Shown one piece after another: positions 6,953 to 13,579 of a stretch of 13,774 bases of DNA. Both the position numbers and the translations under genes were made by a program. Below the pieces are notes generated by a model. That model had not been told where the DNA came from, did no database searches, and was given only the letters and a program-made list of their open reading frames with translations. This DNA comes from W0P28-013 sp963659365 (GTDB lineage Bacteria > Bacteroidota > Bacteroidia > Bacteroidales > Paludibacteraceae). Location: assembly GCA_963659365.1 (NCBI GenBank), contig CAVKTI010000057.1, forward strand, positions 1 to 13,774, given 5' to 3'. How positions within the stretch are numbered: the first letter of the stretch is position 1; the number at the start of each line of letters is the position of its first letter.

Positions 6953-8248
6953 ATGGGTTATCTTTTTTCGTCCGAATCTGTATCGGAAGGCCACCCCGAC
7001 AAAGTGGCAGACCAAATTGCTGACGCCATTCTCGACAAGTTGTTGGCGTTCGATTCCGAATCGCATGTAGCGTGCGAAACATTTGTTACCACAGGCCAAG
7101 TGGTGCTCGGCGGCGAGGTTTCGTCGAAGGCCTACATCGACCTGCAAGGCGTGGCGCGCGACACCATTCGTCGCATTGGCTACACCAAGAGCGAGTATAA
7201 GTTCGAAGCCGAGAGTTGCGGCGTGCTTTCGGCCATTCACGAGCAGTCGGTCGACATCAATCGCGGCGTGGCACAAGGCGACAAATTGGCACAAGGCGCA
7301 GGCGACCAAGGTATGATGTTTGGCTACGCCACCAACGAAACTGCCAACTATATGCCGCTCACACTCGACCTCGCACACCAGTTGCTGATAGAGTTGGCCG
7401 ACATTCGCAAGCATACCACGCTGATGCCCTATCTGCGCCCCGATGCCAAAAGTCAAGTTACGGTGGAATATGGCGACGACAACCGTCCGCAGCGCATTCA
7501 CACCATTGTGGTTTCGACGCAGCACGACGAATTTGTGTTGCCAAAAGATGCTACGCCCGAAGCGCAAGCCGAAGCCGATCGCGCCATGCAGGCCAAAATT
7601 TACGATGATGTGAAGACGATTCTCATTCCACGCGTGGTAGAGAAACACCCCGAATACCGCCAATACTTCGACGACCAATACACGCTGTTGGTCAATCCTA
7701 CGGGCAAATTTGTGATTGGTGGCCCGCACGGCGACACGGGAGTTACGGGTCGCAAAATCATTGTCGATACCTACGGCGGCAAGGGCGCACACGGTGGCGG
7801 CGCATTTTCGGGCAAAGACCCATCGAAAGTCGATCGCTCGGCAGCGTACGAAGCGCGCCACATCGCCAAAAATATGGTGGCGGCAGGCATTGCCGACGAG
7901 GTGTTGGTGCAAGTGTCGTATGCCATCGGCGTGGCGCAGCCGTTGAACATCTACATCAACACTTACGGCACAGCGCATGTGGCTCTGACCGATGGCGAGA
8001 TTGCGCAACGCATAGCGCAACTGTTCGACCTGCGCCCTGGTGCCATCGAGCGCAACCTGAAACTGCGCAACCCCATCTACTCCGAAACCGCTGCTTACGG
8101 CCATTTTGGGCGCAAAAACGAGGTGATAACCAAACACTTCAGTTCGCCCTACAACACGCCCCACGAAATCGACATCGAAGTAGAACTATTCACTTGGGAA
8201 AAACTCGACCGTGTGGCCGACCTGCGCAAAGCCTTTTCGCTGGGATAG
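6953..8248 (+). CDS. metK: S-adenosylmethionine synthetase (methionine adenosyltransferase)
   Basis: Makes S-adenosylmethionine from methionine and ATP, releasing phosphate and pyrophosphate, in the cytoplasm. The 431 residues match the slightly long Bacteroidota form. Landmarks: FSSESVSEGHPDKVADQIAD at the N-terminus (methionine/ATP site); GAGDQGMMFGYA (115-126), the family signature; GGPHGDTGVTGRKIIVD (256-272); and the glycine-rich loop GGGAFSGKDPSKVDRS (281-296). The start is fixed by the conserved MGYLFSSES. It is intact and monocistronic, between a SAM-II riboswitch and a strong hairpin, so product feedback through the leader is the likely control. Its product is also the methyl donor for the methyltransferase encoded at 10.8-13.2 kb. 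Confidence 0.98.
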   Translation: MGYLFSSESVSEGHPDKVADQIADAILDKLLAFDSESHVACETFVTTGQVVLGGEVSSKAYIDLQGVARDTIRRIGYTKSEYKFEAESCGVLSAIHEQSVDINRGVAQGDKLAQGAGDQGMMFGYATNETANYMPLTLDLAHQLLIELADIRKHTTLMPYLRPDAKSQVTVEYGDDNRPQRIHTIVVSTQHDEFVLPKDATPEAQAEADRAMQAKIYDDVKTILIPRVVEKHPEYRQYFDDQYTLLVNPTGKFVIGGPHGDTGVTGRKIIVDTYGGKGAHGGGAFSGKDPSKVDRSAAYEARHIAKNMVAAGIADEVLVQVSYAIGVAQPLNIYINTYGTAHVALTDGEIAQRIAQLFDLRPGAIERNLKLRNPIYSETAAYGHFGRKNEVITKHFSSPYNTPHEIDIEVELFTWEKLDRVADLRKAFSLG

Positions 8249-8273
8249 TGGCGCAAAAATCAGTTTGAAACTA

Positions 8274-8304
8274 AAACAAGTACGCACTCGGTGCGTACTT
8301 GTTT
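8274..8304. terminator. Bidirectional terminator between metK and the DUF4301 gene
   Basis: A perfect 14-bp inverted repeat, AAACAAGTACGCAC (8274-8287) with its complement (8291-8304), has a TCG loop. Both ends supply A/T tracts, so it can stop transcription from metK (plus) and from the convergent gene (minus), whose stop is at 8335. Confidence 0.85.
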
Positions 8305-8334
8305 GTTGAAGTGAATAAATGATTCAAAACGCTT

Positions 8335-9837
8335 TTACTGATGCTGTGGGCGCAGTAGGTCGTTTACAGTCTTTACGGGGTTGAAAGTGTCGATGGGCAC
8401 TTCCACGAAAATGGTGTTCCAGTCGCTCATTGCGCCGTTCCAGAGGCCAGGCAGTTCGAGTGCTTTCAGTTCGCGCCCATCTTTCGATTTCGACGAGATG
8501 AAGCCCGTATTTTTGTCCACATAGTGCGGCAAATCGAACTTTTCGCCCTTGTAATTCTTGATGGCACACACCAAATCCACAGGGTTGAAGTGCGTGGCTT
8601 CGGCCATCATCGCCTTGTCTTTTATCTGCGAACTTTCGAGTATCTGCGGCGACACAGTACCATCGGCATTCACCGTGAGGAACGGCCCGCCACCTGGCTC
8701 GCCTTCGTTGCGCACCATGCCACACACACGCATCGGGCGGTTCAGTTTGCGGCGCAAATAGGCGATTAACTCGTCGCGCGACAGTTGCTGCTGGTTGGGA
8801 TTGAAATTGTTGAGCCGCGCCGAGCAAAATTGCGCAATAACCGCCAATTTTGCATCGCTTATCTTGTCGTTTTCGAGTTCTTCGAGATAGGCAAACGACT
8901 GCCGCTGGAGCGACACCAGCAGACCAGCAATTATCTTTTTGTAGTCCACCGTGGCCTGTTTCAGACGGTCGGGCACCACATTGTCGATATTTTTGATGAA
9001 AACAATGTCGCCATCGATGTCGTTCAAGTTTTCGATGAGCGCACCGTGGCCACCCGGACGGAACAAAATGCTGCCATCTTTCTGGCGGAAAGGCCGATTT
9101 TCGGCATCGGCAGCAATGGTGTCGGTCGATGATTTCTGCTCCGAAAATGTAACCTCGAACTTGATGCCAAAACGCTTCTCGTATTCAGCCAGCGACTCGC
9201 TCAAATGCTGCTCGAACAGGCTACGATGCTCGCCCGAAACGGTGAAATGGACACACGCACGCCCATCGACAGTGGCGTAGAGCGCACCCTCGACTAGATG
9301 TTCCAAAAACGGCGTGCGCACCTCGTTCGGATAGCGGTGAAACTTGAGCAACCCTTTCGGCAATGCGCCGTAATTCAGCCCTTTCGGTTCGAGCAGAATC
9401 GCCACCACATCTTTGTAACGCCTCTCGGCTACCAATTCGGCCGCTGTGCGCCCTTCGTTTTTCAGACAGGCAGCGTTCAGTTCGCCGATAAAGGCAAAAT
9501 AGGAGAGATGCGCAAAAAAATCTTTTTCGAAATCGGTTTGCGGTTCGTCGTGGTCGCCATTCAAAAACTCGAACAGATTTTTGAACATACGGCTGGCGGC
9601 ACCCGAGGCTGGCACAAACTTCACCACCTTGGCATCGCCCGCCAGATAGCCATTCCACGCCTCGATGGCAGCACTCGCTTCGTCGGTCGAAAGGCGCAAA
9701 AGCCCATGCCGAACCGAAGCGGCCTGTTTAATCTCCAGAAACGGAAAACCTTCTACAAAACTCGCCAACTGGCGTTCGGCCTGCTCCGCCGTAATGCCTT
9801 TGGCCTGCAACTGCTGTAAATCTTTTTCGTCGAACAT
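8335..9837 (-). CDS. DUF4301 family protein, UDP-sugar pyrophosphorylase-like
   Basis: A 500-residue cytoplasmic protein (no signal peptide) of a family found mainly in Bacteroidota and not assigned a reaction. FVPASGAASRMFK (74-86) resembles the glycine-rich nucleotide-binding loop of sugar nucleotidyltransferases. RPGGHGALIENL (260-271) and FIKNIDNV (280-287) closely resemble the PxGHG and (V/S)N(I/V)DN motifs of UTP:hexose-1-phosphate uridylyltransferases. The end (MSDWNTIFVEVP, then TFNPVKTV) is a strongly conserved DUF4301 tail. I infer a GT-A-type nucleotidyltransferase fold and possibly nucleotide-sugar synthesis; substrate and activity are not known. The gene is monocistronic: promoter at 9873-9904, convergent terminator at 8274-8304. 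The start MFDEKDLQQL is the only sensible one. Confidence 0.85.
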   Translation of the reverse strand: MFDEKDLQQLQAKGITAEQAERQLASFVEGFPFLEIKQAASVRHGLLRLSTDEASAAIEAWNGYLAGDAKVVKFVPASGAASRMFKNLFEFLNGDHDEPQTDFEKDFFAHLSYFAFIGELNAACLKNEGRTAAELVAERRYKDVVAILLEPKGLNYGALPKGLLKFHRYPNEVRTPFLEHLVEGALYATVDGRACVHFTVSGEHRSLFEQHLSESLAEYEKRFGIKFEVTFSEQKSSTDTIAADAENRPFRQKDGSILFRPGGHGALIENLNDIDGDIVFIKNIDNVVPDRLKQATVDYKKIIAGLLVSLQRQSFAYLEELENDKISDAKLAVIAQFCSARLNNFNPNQQQLSRDELIAYLRRKLNRPMRVCGMVRNEGEPGGGPFLTVNADGTVSPQILESSQIKDKAMMAEATHFNPVDLVCAIKNYKGEKFDLPHYVDKNTGFISSKSKDGRELKALELPGLWNGAMSDWNTIFVEVPIDTFNPVKTVNDLLRPQHQ

Positions 9838-9872
9838 GGTATTTTGGTTTTAATGGTTTGCACTCCAAACTC

Positions 9873-9904
9873 CAAAGTTCGCCATTTTTTCCGTTCAAAC
9901 CAAA
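9873..9904 (-). promoter_or_regulatory. Promoter of the DUF4301 gene with shared spacer motif
   Basis: On the minus strand TTTG (9904 to 9901), a 20-base spacer and GAACTTTG (9880 to 9873) form a promoter with one mismatch in the -7 box. The spacer contains AACGGAAAAAAT, starting 5 bases after the TTTG. The same 12-mer occurs at the same offset in the promoters at 10759-10790 and 13533-13565. Confidence 0.65.
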
Positions 9905-9907
9905 TTA

Positions 9908-9933
9908 AAAAATATGTTGTTCGGCATATTTTT
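9908..9933 (-). terminator. Terminator after the S1/P1 nuclease gene
   Basis: AAAAATATG (9908-9916) pairs with CATATTTTT (9925-9933) over an 8-base loop. On the minus strand the stem runs straight into a T-tract, as in an intrinsic terminator. It lies about 40 bases past the nuclease stop and just before the next promoter. Confidence 0.65.
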
Positions 9934-9971
9934 AGCCGCACTACCCTATTTTTTGTCTTTACTCCTTACTC

Positions 9972-10736
9972 CTACTTATAAATCGCATTCAAGATGGCTG
10001 CCAAATGCAGGCCGCCGAGCATCAGGCTGCTCTCCCACATGTTTTTGAAGCGGAAAATGTAGTTGTATGGCTTGGTTGTCAAATCGACATTGGCATAAAT
10101 CTGCTCGCCGTTCTGCACGGTGTGCCACGCCCAGTCGAGCACTTGCGGCGACTCGAAATCGGCATACCGATAGGGCTGCGTGCGCATGATGTGGTCGGTG
10201 TATTCGGTGTAACTCAGTTTCTGCCCATCGATGAGCGCATCGTCCCAAATGGCGTGCAGGTTGGTTTTACGGCCGAACCACTCTATTTTGATGCTGTTGC
10301 CACCACGGTCGCCAGGGCGTCCCATGTGCATCGGGCAGTGAATGTCGCCCACAATGTGAATGAGATACCGCAGTGCCACTGTGTCGTTGCGGTCGGCTTT
10401 CAGCCTGTCAATCAGATGATAGATGCGATAAACGGCTTGTCCGCGGTCGGTAAGCATGGCCACGCTGTCGAATGTTGCGCGGTCGAGCCCCGCCTCGAAG
10501 TTGTTGTAGTGCCAATCGCTGTAAGCCTTGTAGTTGGGGTCGCTCTTCACAAAGTCGCCCCAGTTGGCCTCCATAGCCACGGTGGAACCGCCCAACACGG
10601 CCATCACCTGTTTTTGCGCCTTTTTAGTCAAGTTGCGCTGCGCTATTTCGCCGATAATGCGGTGGCCTTCGAGCCCCCAAGCGCACGCCAGCACTGGCAC
10701 AAACAGCAGTGCCGACAAAACAAATCTCTTTTTCAT
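9972..10736 (-). CDS. Secreted S1/P1-type zinc nuclease
   Basis: A phospholipase C/P1 nuclease-fold enzyme that cleaves single-stranded nucleic acids using three zinc ions. The signal peptide (MKKRFVLSALLFVPVLACA) ends so that mature residue 1 is Trp20, whose free amino group is itself a zinc ligand in this family. The other ligands are all present with the P1 spacing: His25 (GLEGH), Asp61 (NWGDF), His76 (DWHY), His127 and Asp131 (LIHIVGDIH), His137 (PMH), His161 and Asp165 (NLHAIWDD). GDRGGNSI (142-149) is the usual loop between them. At 254 residues it is full length and should be active, probably in the periplasm for nucleotide salvage. It has its own promoter, which lies inside a repeat shared with the next gene upstream. 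Confidence 0.92.
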   Translation of the reverse strand: MKKRFVLSALLFVPVLACAWGLEGHRIIGEIAQRNLTKKAQKQVMAVLGGSTVAMEANWGDFVKSDPNYKAYSDWHYNNFEAGLDRATFDSVAMLTDRGQAVYRIYHLIDRLKADRNDTVALRYLIHIVGDIHCPMHMGRPGDRGGNSIKIEWFGRKTNLHAIWDDALIDGQKLSYTEYTDHIMRTQPYRYADFESPQVLDWAWHTVQNGEQIYANVDLTTKPYNYIFRFKNMWESSLMLGGLHLAAILNAIYK

Positions 10737-10758
10737 GGTCTTATGTTTTTTAACAAAA

Positions 10759-10790
10759 CAAAAGTAACCATTTTTTCCGTTTTTAGCAAA
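10759..10790 (-). promoter_or_regulatory. Promoter of the S1/P1 nuclease gene
   Basis: On the minus strand TTTG (10790 to 10787), a 20-base spacer holding AACGGAAAAAAT at offset 5, and TACTTTTG (10766 to 10759). Transcription would start near 10752, 16 bases before the ATG at 10736. The -33 box and most of the spacer lie in direct repeat copy A. Confidence 0.75.
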
Positions 10791-10804
10791 CAGGCAGCCG
10801 AGAA
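10771..10804. repeat. Direct repeat copy A, at the 3' end of the restriction-methylation gene
   Basis: A 34-bp sequence matching 13546-13579 at 31 of 34 positions; the three mismatches are adjacent (TTA here, CGG there). The 19 bases GCAAACAGGCAGCCGAGAA are identical. It ends one base before the stop codon of the restriction-methylation gene at 10806-10808. Confidence 0.85.
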
Positions 10805-10805
10805 C

Positions 10806-13226
10806 TCAATAGATATTTTCGCGCTCCCAAAGGAGAAGACCGCTATCTACAAGTTGGCGGTTGATTTTCTTTGCCAACAAATCGCGCGCGGCAAAAAACC
10901 GCTCAAAAATTGGCAGATATTTCGAATTTACCGCATACTTTATTGTGTTTCGCCCAAAACCTTTTGTGCCTTTTGTTGTCTTTACCTTTGAAATTCGGGT
11001 GTCTTTTTCGCCTTCATATTCACTAAAACTTGTGGCGTCTTTGCCCATAATTGCGTTTGTTATGTCGTAAAAACTGTCATTCCAGTCTTTATTTCGATAA
11101 CTTTCGTTTTGATGATAAAATTTGAACACCTGCAAGGCTGCGTTGTACAAATCTTTTGCCTCTTTTGAAAACTCGAACTGCCTCAAAAATTCACGGAAAT
11201 CGAACGGCAGTTCCGCCTCTTGCTGCGAAAAAAGGTCTGCATTTCTCTCTGGAAAAAGCACATTCAAGTCGTTTTTCTCACAGCCAAGTTCTTCGGCTGT
11301 AAACGGCATGATGTAGTTCTTTTGCCCTTTGTTGGTGAATAATATTCCGATATAAAAGAGAGAAAACATAATTGCATCATTAAAGAGTTCAGAAGAAATG
11401 TCCTGTATACGACCACGATAAACTATTGAATTTAACTCAAAATACTTGTGGTGAGTATTAAAAATCAAGCCTTTTGAAAGTAAACAATATTTTACATTGT
11501 TTGTTGTTACATGATTACCCCTATTTTCTCCGCCATTACCAATTTTTATCACATCATTGAGGTAACTAACATTTCCTAAAATAATACCTGTTTGCTCTTC
11601 TTTTATTTTTCGTTTTAGATTCAAAAACAAATTTTCCCTAGAAAAATCATAAACATACTTTCCCTTAAAAAGAAAATTTTCCTTTTCTATTTCATAGCGT
11701 TCTGCATTTACAAAATTGCCTATTTTTTCGCCCTTATCTCTATCAAAAATCACTTGACTTATTGCCCATTCAGAGAGCAAAAATGTTGTTTTTGCATTGC
11801 TAAAAATATGCGAAACTATTTTGTAACCACTATTGATGTAGTTTTCAATTTCGCTGCGGAAAAAACTTTCCATAGTGTAGTAAAAAACTATCACTTGCGG
11901 CTGCAAGGTAAGAACTTTGTTGAAAAACTCGATGGCAAGGTTATTTTTCTTACCTTTCACCTTTTGGTATGGCGGATTCATTATCACCATCAGTTTACGA
12001 TTTTCGCGTTGGCAAATTTCGTTAATGCCGAGTTCGGTGCCTTTGTATTTGAATTTTGGGTGGCTTGAATCTTTTAAGTAGTCGAACCGCAACGAATTTT
12101 CGAAACCCTTTATTTTGCAAGTGTCCACATCCATCTGCTCGAGCGTGGAGAGGTAGCAATACTGCTTGAAATCTTTGCCAAATTGGTTTTCGAGATTTCC
12201 CACACCCGCACATGGGTCGAACACCACAAATTCGTCCATGTTGTAGTGTTGGTTGAGTATTTCGACCTGTTTTTCGACAAAACAGGCTGGCGTATATTCG
12301 CCACCAGTGTCTTTGCGGTATTTGTCGGAATAGAGCGTGCTACTCCGTTCGAGAATTTTCAGAAATTCGTGTTTTTCGGGTGGGCGTTGATATTTACGCC
12401 AAAAAGAATCATATTTCTGTTTGTCGGTAATTCCATAGTAGGCCGTGTTGGTAATTCCTTCGTAAATTATTCCTATCGAGCCGTCAGTTTTGTAGTTTAT
12501 GCAGTAATTGTTCAGGTTTGTGCCTTCGCGAATTAGATTTTCGTCGCTTTCATCTTCGCGTTCGCCCACTTTTACAGTACCAAAGAGTGTATGGTCGCTC
12601 AAATCGGAGTAGATGGATTTTTTGTACTTTGTACCATTCAGCATATCAACAAGAAAAAGGTTGATTAAATCCTGTTCATCGTCGATTTTTTGCCGAAAAA
12701 GCACCTCATTTTTCCATTGATTGTAAACTACATTGAAATTGTTTTCTGTAATTTCTATCGCTGTTTTTTGTCCACTTTTCAGTAGTTTATAAAAGTCGCG
12801 GATTTCGTCGTTTATATAGCGTGTTATTTTATTGCGAATGCGGTCGTTTATGCGGTCGATGGCATCGCGCGTAGGACTGCTTGCTTTTTCCTCTTTCCAG
12901 TTGATGTCGTTGTTATACATCACCGAATTATCGCTGCAATCAATCAATTCCAAAACATCGTTGTGTTTCTCGTCTTGATAAATGAGCGCAACACGACTGA
13001 GTATCGATTCCTGTTTTTTGTTGGTAAGAATAGTTTGCGCCAATGCTCTGCGGTAGTCCGTTTCGTTCGAAATCAAAAATTTAGCTTCGATATAAAGCAG
13101 CGACTCGCCCATTTTATTTTTGAGCAAAACATCTACTTCGCGCAGTACATCTAAATCCCAAGTGTCTTTATCAAAATATCTTTGGCAAAAATTCTTTTTG
13201 TAGTTTACCTCTTCCGATTTTCCCAT
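10806..13226 (-). CDS. Single-chain type IIG-like restriction enzyme and adenine methyltransferase
   Basis: An 806-residue protein from the ATG at 13226. Residues about 20-60 hold a PD-(D/E)XK nuclease core: EVDVLL with Asp32, then YIEAK with Glu47 and Lys49. A helical linker follows to about 290. The methyltransferase has motif X GGEYTPACF (308-316), motif I FDPCAGVGNLE (336-346) and motif IV NPPY (417-420), the gamma-class order of N6-adenine enzymes. The rest (about 530-800) has no recognised motif and is where target recognition should lie. Nuclease, methyltransferase and specificity parts in one chain are typical of type IIG/IIL systems, with no separate restriction or specificity gene nearby. 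The frame stays open upstream to a TAA at 13461, but offers only a TTG inside a hairpin (13364) or an ATG at 13280. The middle is far more AT-rich than secA or metK, suggesting acquisition. Confidence 0.8.
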   Translation of the reverse strand: MGKSEEVNYKKNFCQRYFDKDTWDLDVLREVDVLLKNKMGESLLYIEAKFLISNETDYRRALAQTILTNKKQESILSRVALIYQDEKHNDVLELIDCSDNSVMYNNDINWKEEKASSPTRDAIDRINDRIRNKITRYINDEIRDFYKLLKSGQKTAIEITENNFNVVYNQWKNEVLFRQKIDDEQDLINLFLVDMLNGTKYKKSIYSDLSDHTLFGTVKVGEREDESDENLIREGTNLNNYCINYKTDGSIGIIYEGITNTAYYGITDKQKYDSFWRKYQRPPEKHEFLKILERSSTLYSDKYRKDTGGEYTPACFVEKQVEILNQHYNMDEFVVFDPCAGVGNLENQFGKDFKQYCYLSTLEQMDVDTCKIKGFENSLRFDYLKDSSHPKFKYKGTELGINEICQRENRKLMVIMNPPYQKVKGKKNNLAIEFFNKVLTLQPQVIVFYYTMESFFRSEIENYINSGYKIVSHIFSNAKTTFLLSEWAISQVIFDRDKGEKIGNFVNAERYEIEKENFLFKGKYVYDFSRENLFLNLKRKIKEEQTGIILGNVSYLNDVIKIGNGGENRGNHVTTNNVKYCLLSKGLIFNTHHKYFELNSIVYRGRIQDISSELFNDAIMFSLFYIGILFTNKGQKNYIMPFTAEELGCEKNDLNVLFPERNADLFSQQEAELPFDFREFLRQFEFSKEAKDLYNAALQVFKFYHQNESYRNKDWNDSFYDITNAIMGKDATSFSEYEGEKDTRISKVKTTKGTKGFGRNTIKYAVNSKYLPIFERFFAARDLLAKKINRQLVDSGLLLWERENIY

Positions 13227-13351
13227 TTGGCGATTTTTTTGTGGGAAAGCCCTCAAATTTTCGACACACAAAAGCGACATAGAATGTTTTTGTGCGCTTA
13301 TCGGCTTCGTAGGTATCGCCAAACACCCAATCCCACAATAAGCATAAACAA

Positions 13352-13371
13352 TCCACGCCGCCAAGCGTGGA
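13352..13371 (-). other. Hairpin in the leader
   Basis: TCCACGC (13352-13358) pairs with GCGTGGA (13365-13371) over a 6-base loop. The TTG that would give the longest version of the restriction-methylation protein lies in this loop. No T-run follows, so it is not a typical terminator. Confidence 0.55.
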
Positions 13372-13382
13372 CTCCATCTGCC

Positions 13383-13433
13383 TATTCTCGTGAGATTTTC
13401 TAAAATTTTGGCGATTTTACGAAACCGAGAATA
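13383..13433 (-). repeat. Inverted repeat in the leader
   Basis: TATTCTCG (13383-13390) and CGAGAATA (13426-13433) are perfect 8-bp complements 35 bases apart. The spacer holds an AT-rich TTTTGGCGATTTT core that recurs, diverged, at 13687-13720. Confidence 0.45.
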
Positions 13434-13460
13434 AGAGCTAAAGCCCTGTTTTACAATATG

Positions 13461-13502
13461 TTAATTTCTATTTTTTGTTTTTTTATTGAAATTTTTAAGC
13501 AT
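13461..13502 (-). CDS. Possible 13-residue leader peptide
   Basis: ATG at 13502 is preceded by AGGAG (13516-13512) at 9 bases, the best Shine-Dalgarno sequence in the window, and lies about 24 bases after the predicted transcription start. It encodes MLKNFNKKTKNRN and stops at TAA (13463-13461). It is in the same frame as the downstream restriction-methylation gene, and that TAA is the only stop between them. It may be a real regulatory leader peptide, the remains of an N-terminus, or chance. Confidence 0.35.
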   Translation of the reverse strand: MLKNFNKKTKNRN

Positions 13503-13532
13503 TTATGTTCACTCCTCTTATGAAGGACAACG

Positions 13533-13565
13533 CAAAGTTACTAAATTTTTTCCGTTTCGGGCAAA
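13533..13565 (-). promoter_or_regulatory. Promoter of the restriction-methylation gene
   Basis: On the minus strand TTTG (13565 to 13562), a 21-base spacer with AACGGAAAAAAT at offset 5, and TAACTTTG (13540 to 13533), an exact -7 match. The -33 box and part of the spacer are within direct repeat copy B. Confidence 0.75.
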
Positions 13566-13579
13566 CAGGCAGCCGAGAA
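13546..13579. repeat. Direct repeat copy B, upstream of the restriction-methylation gene
   Basis: Partner of 10771-10804 (31 of 34 identical). The two copies bracket the whole restriction-methylation gene plus leader, about 2.7 kb. Similarity fades beyond the 34 bp, apart from the -7 box that each promoter needs. Confidence 0.85.

Larger units (their letters stand above)
13227..13525 (-). other. Long leader of the restriction-methylation gene
   Basis: About 300 bases lie between the predicted transcription start (near 13526) and the likely ATG at 13226. The segment holds a 13-codon open frame, a 35-base-spaced inverted repeat (13383-13433), a 7-bp hairpin (13352-13371) and a run of seven As on the minus strand (13232-13238). 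The other monocistronic genes here with a predicted start have leaders of about 16-30 bases, so this one stands out. No protein-like product is recognised in it. Confidence 0.5.

Noticed and set aside
6932..8164. Minus-strand open frame of 410 codons opposite metK.
   Set aside because: Mirror of metK codon bias; metK is unmistakable on the other strand with a promoter and riboswitch in front.
13227..13364. Longest version of the restriction-methylation protein, starting at 13364.
   Set aside because: The start would be a TTG in the loop of a hairpin with no ribosome-binding site, and the added residues do not look like part of the enzyme. The ATG at 13280 remains possible but adds 18 residues with no recognised role.
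10771..13579. The flanking direct repeats as a transposon target duplication.
   Set aside because: At 34 bp with mismatches they are too long and imperfect for a typical target duplication, and no transposase or terminal inverted repeats are present.
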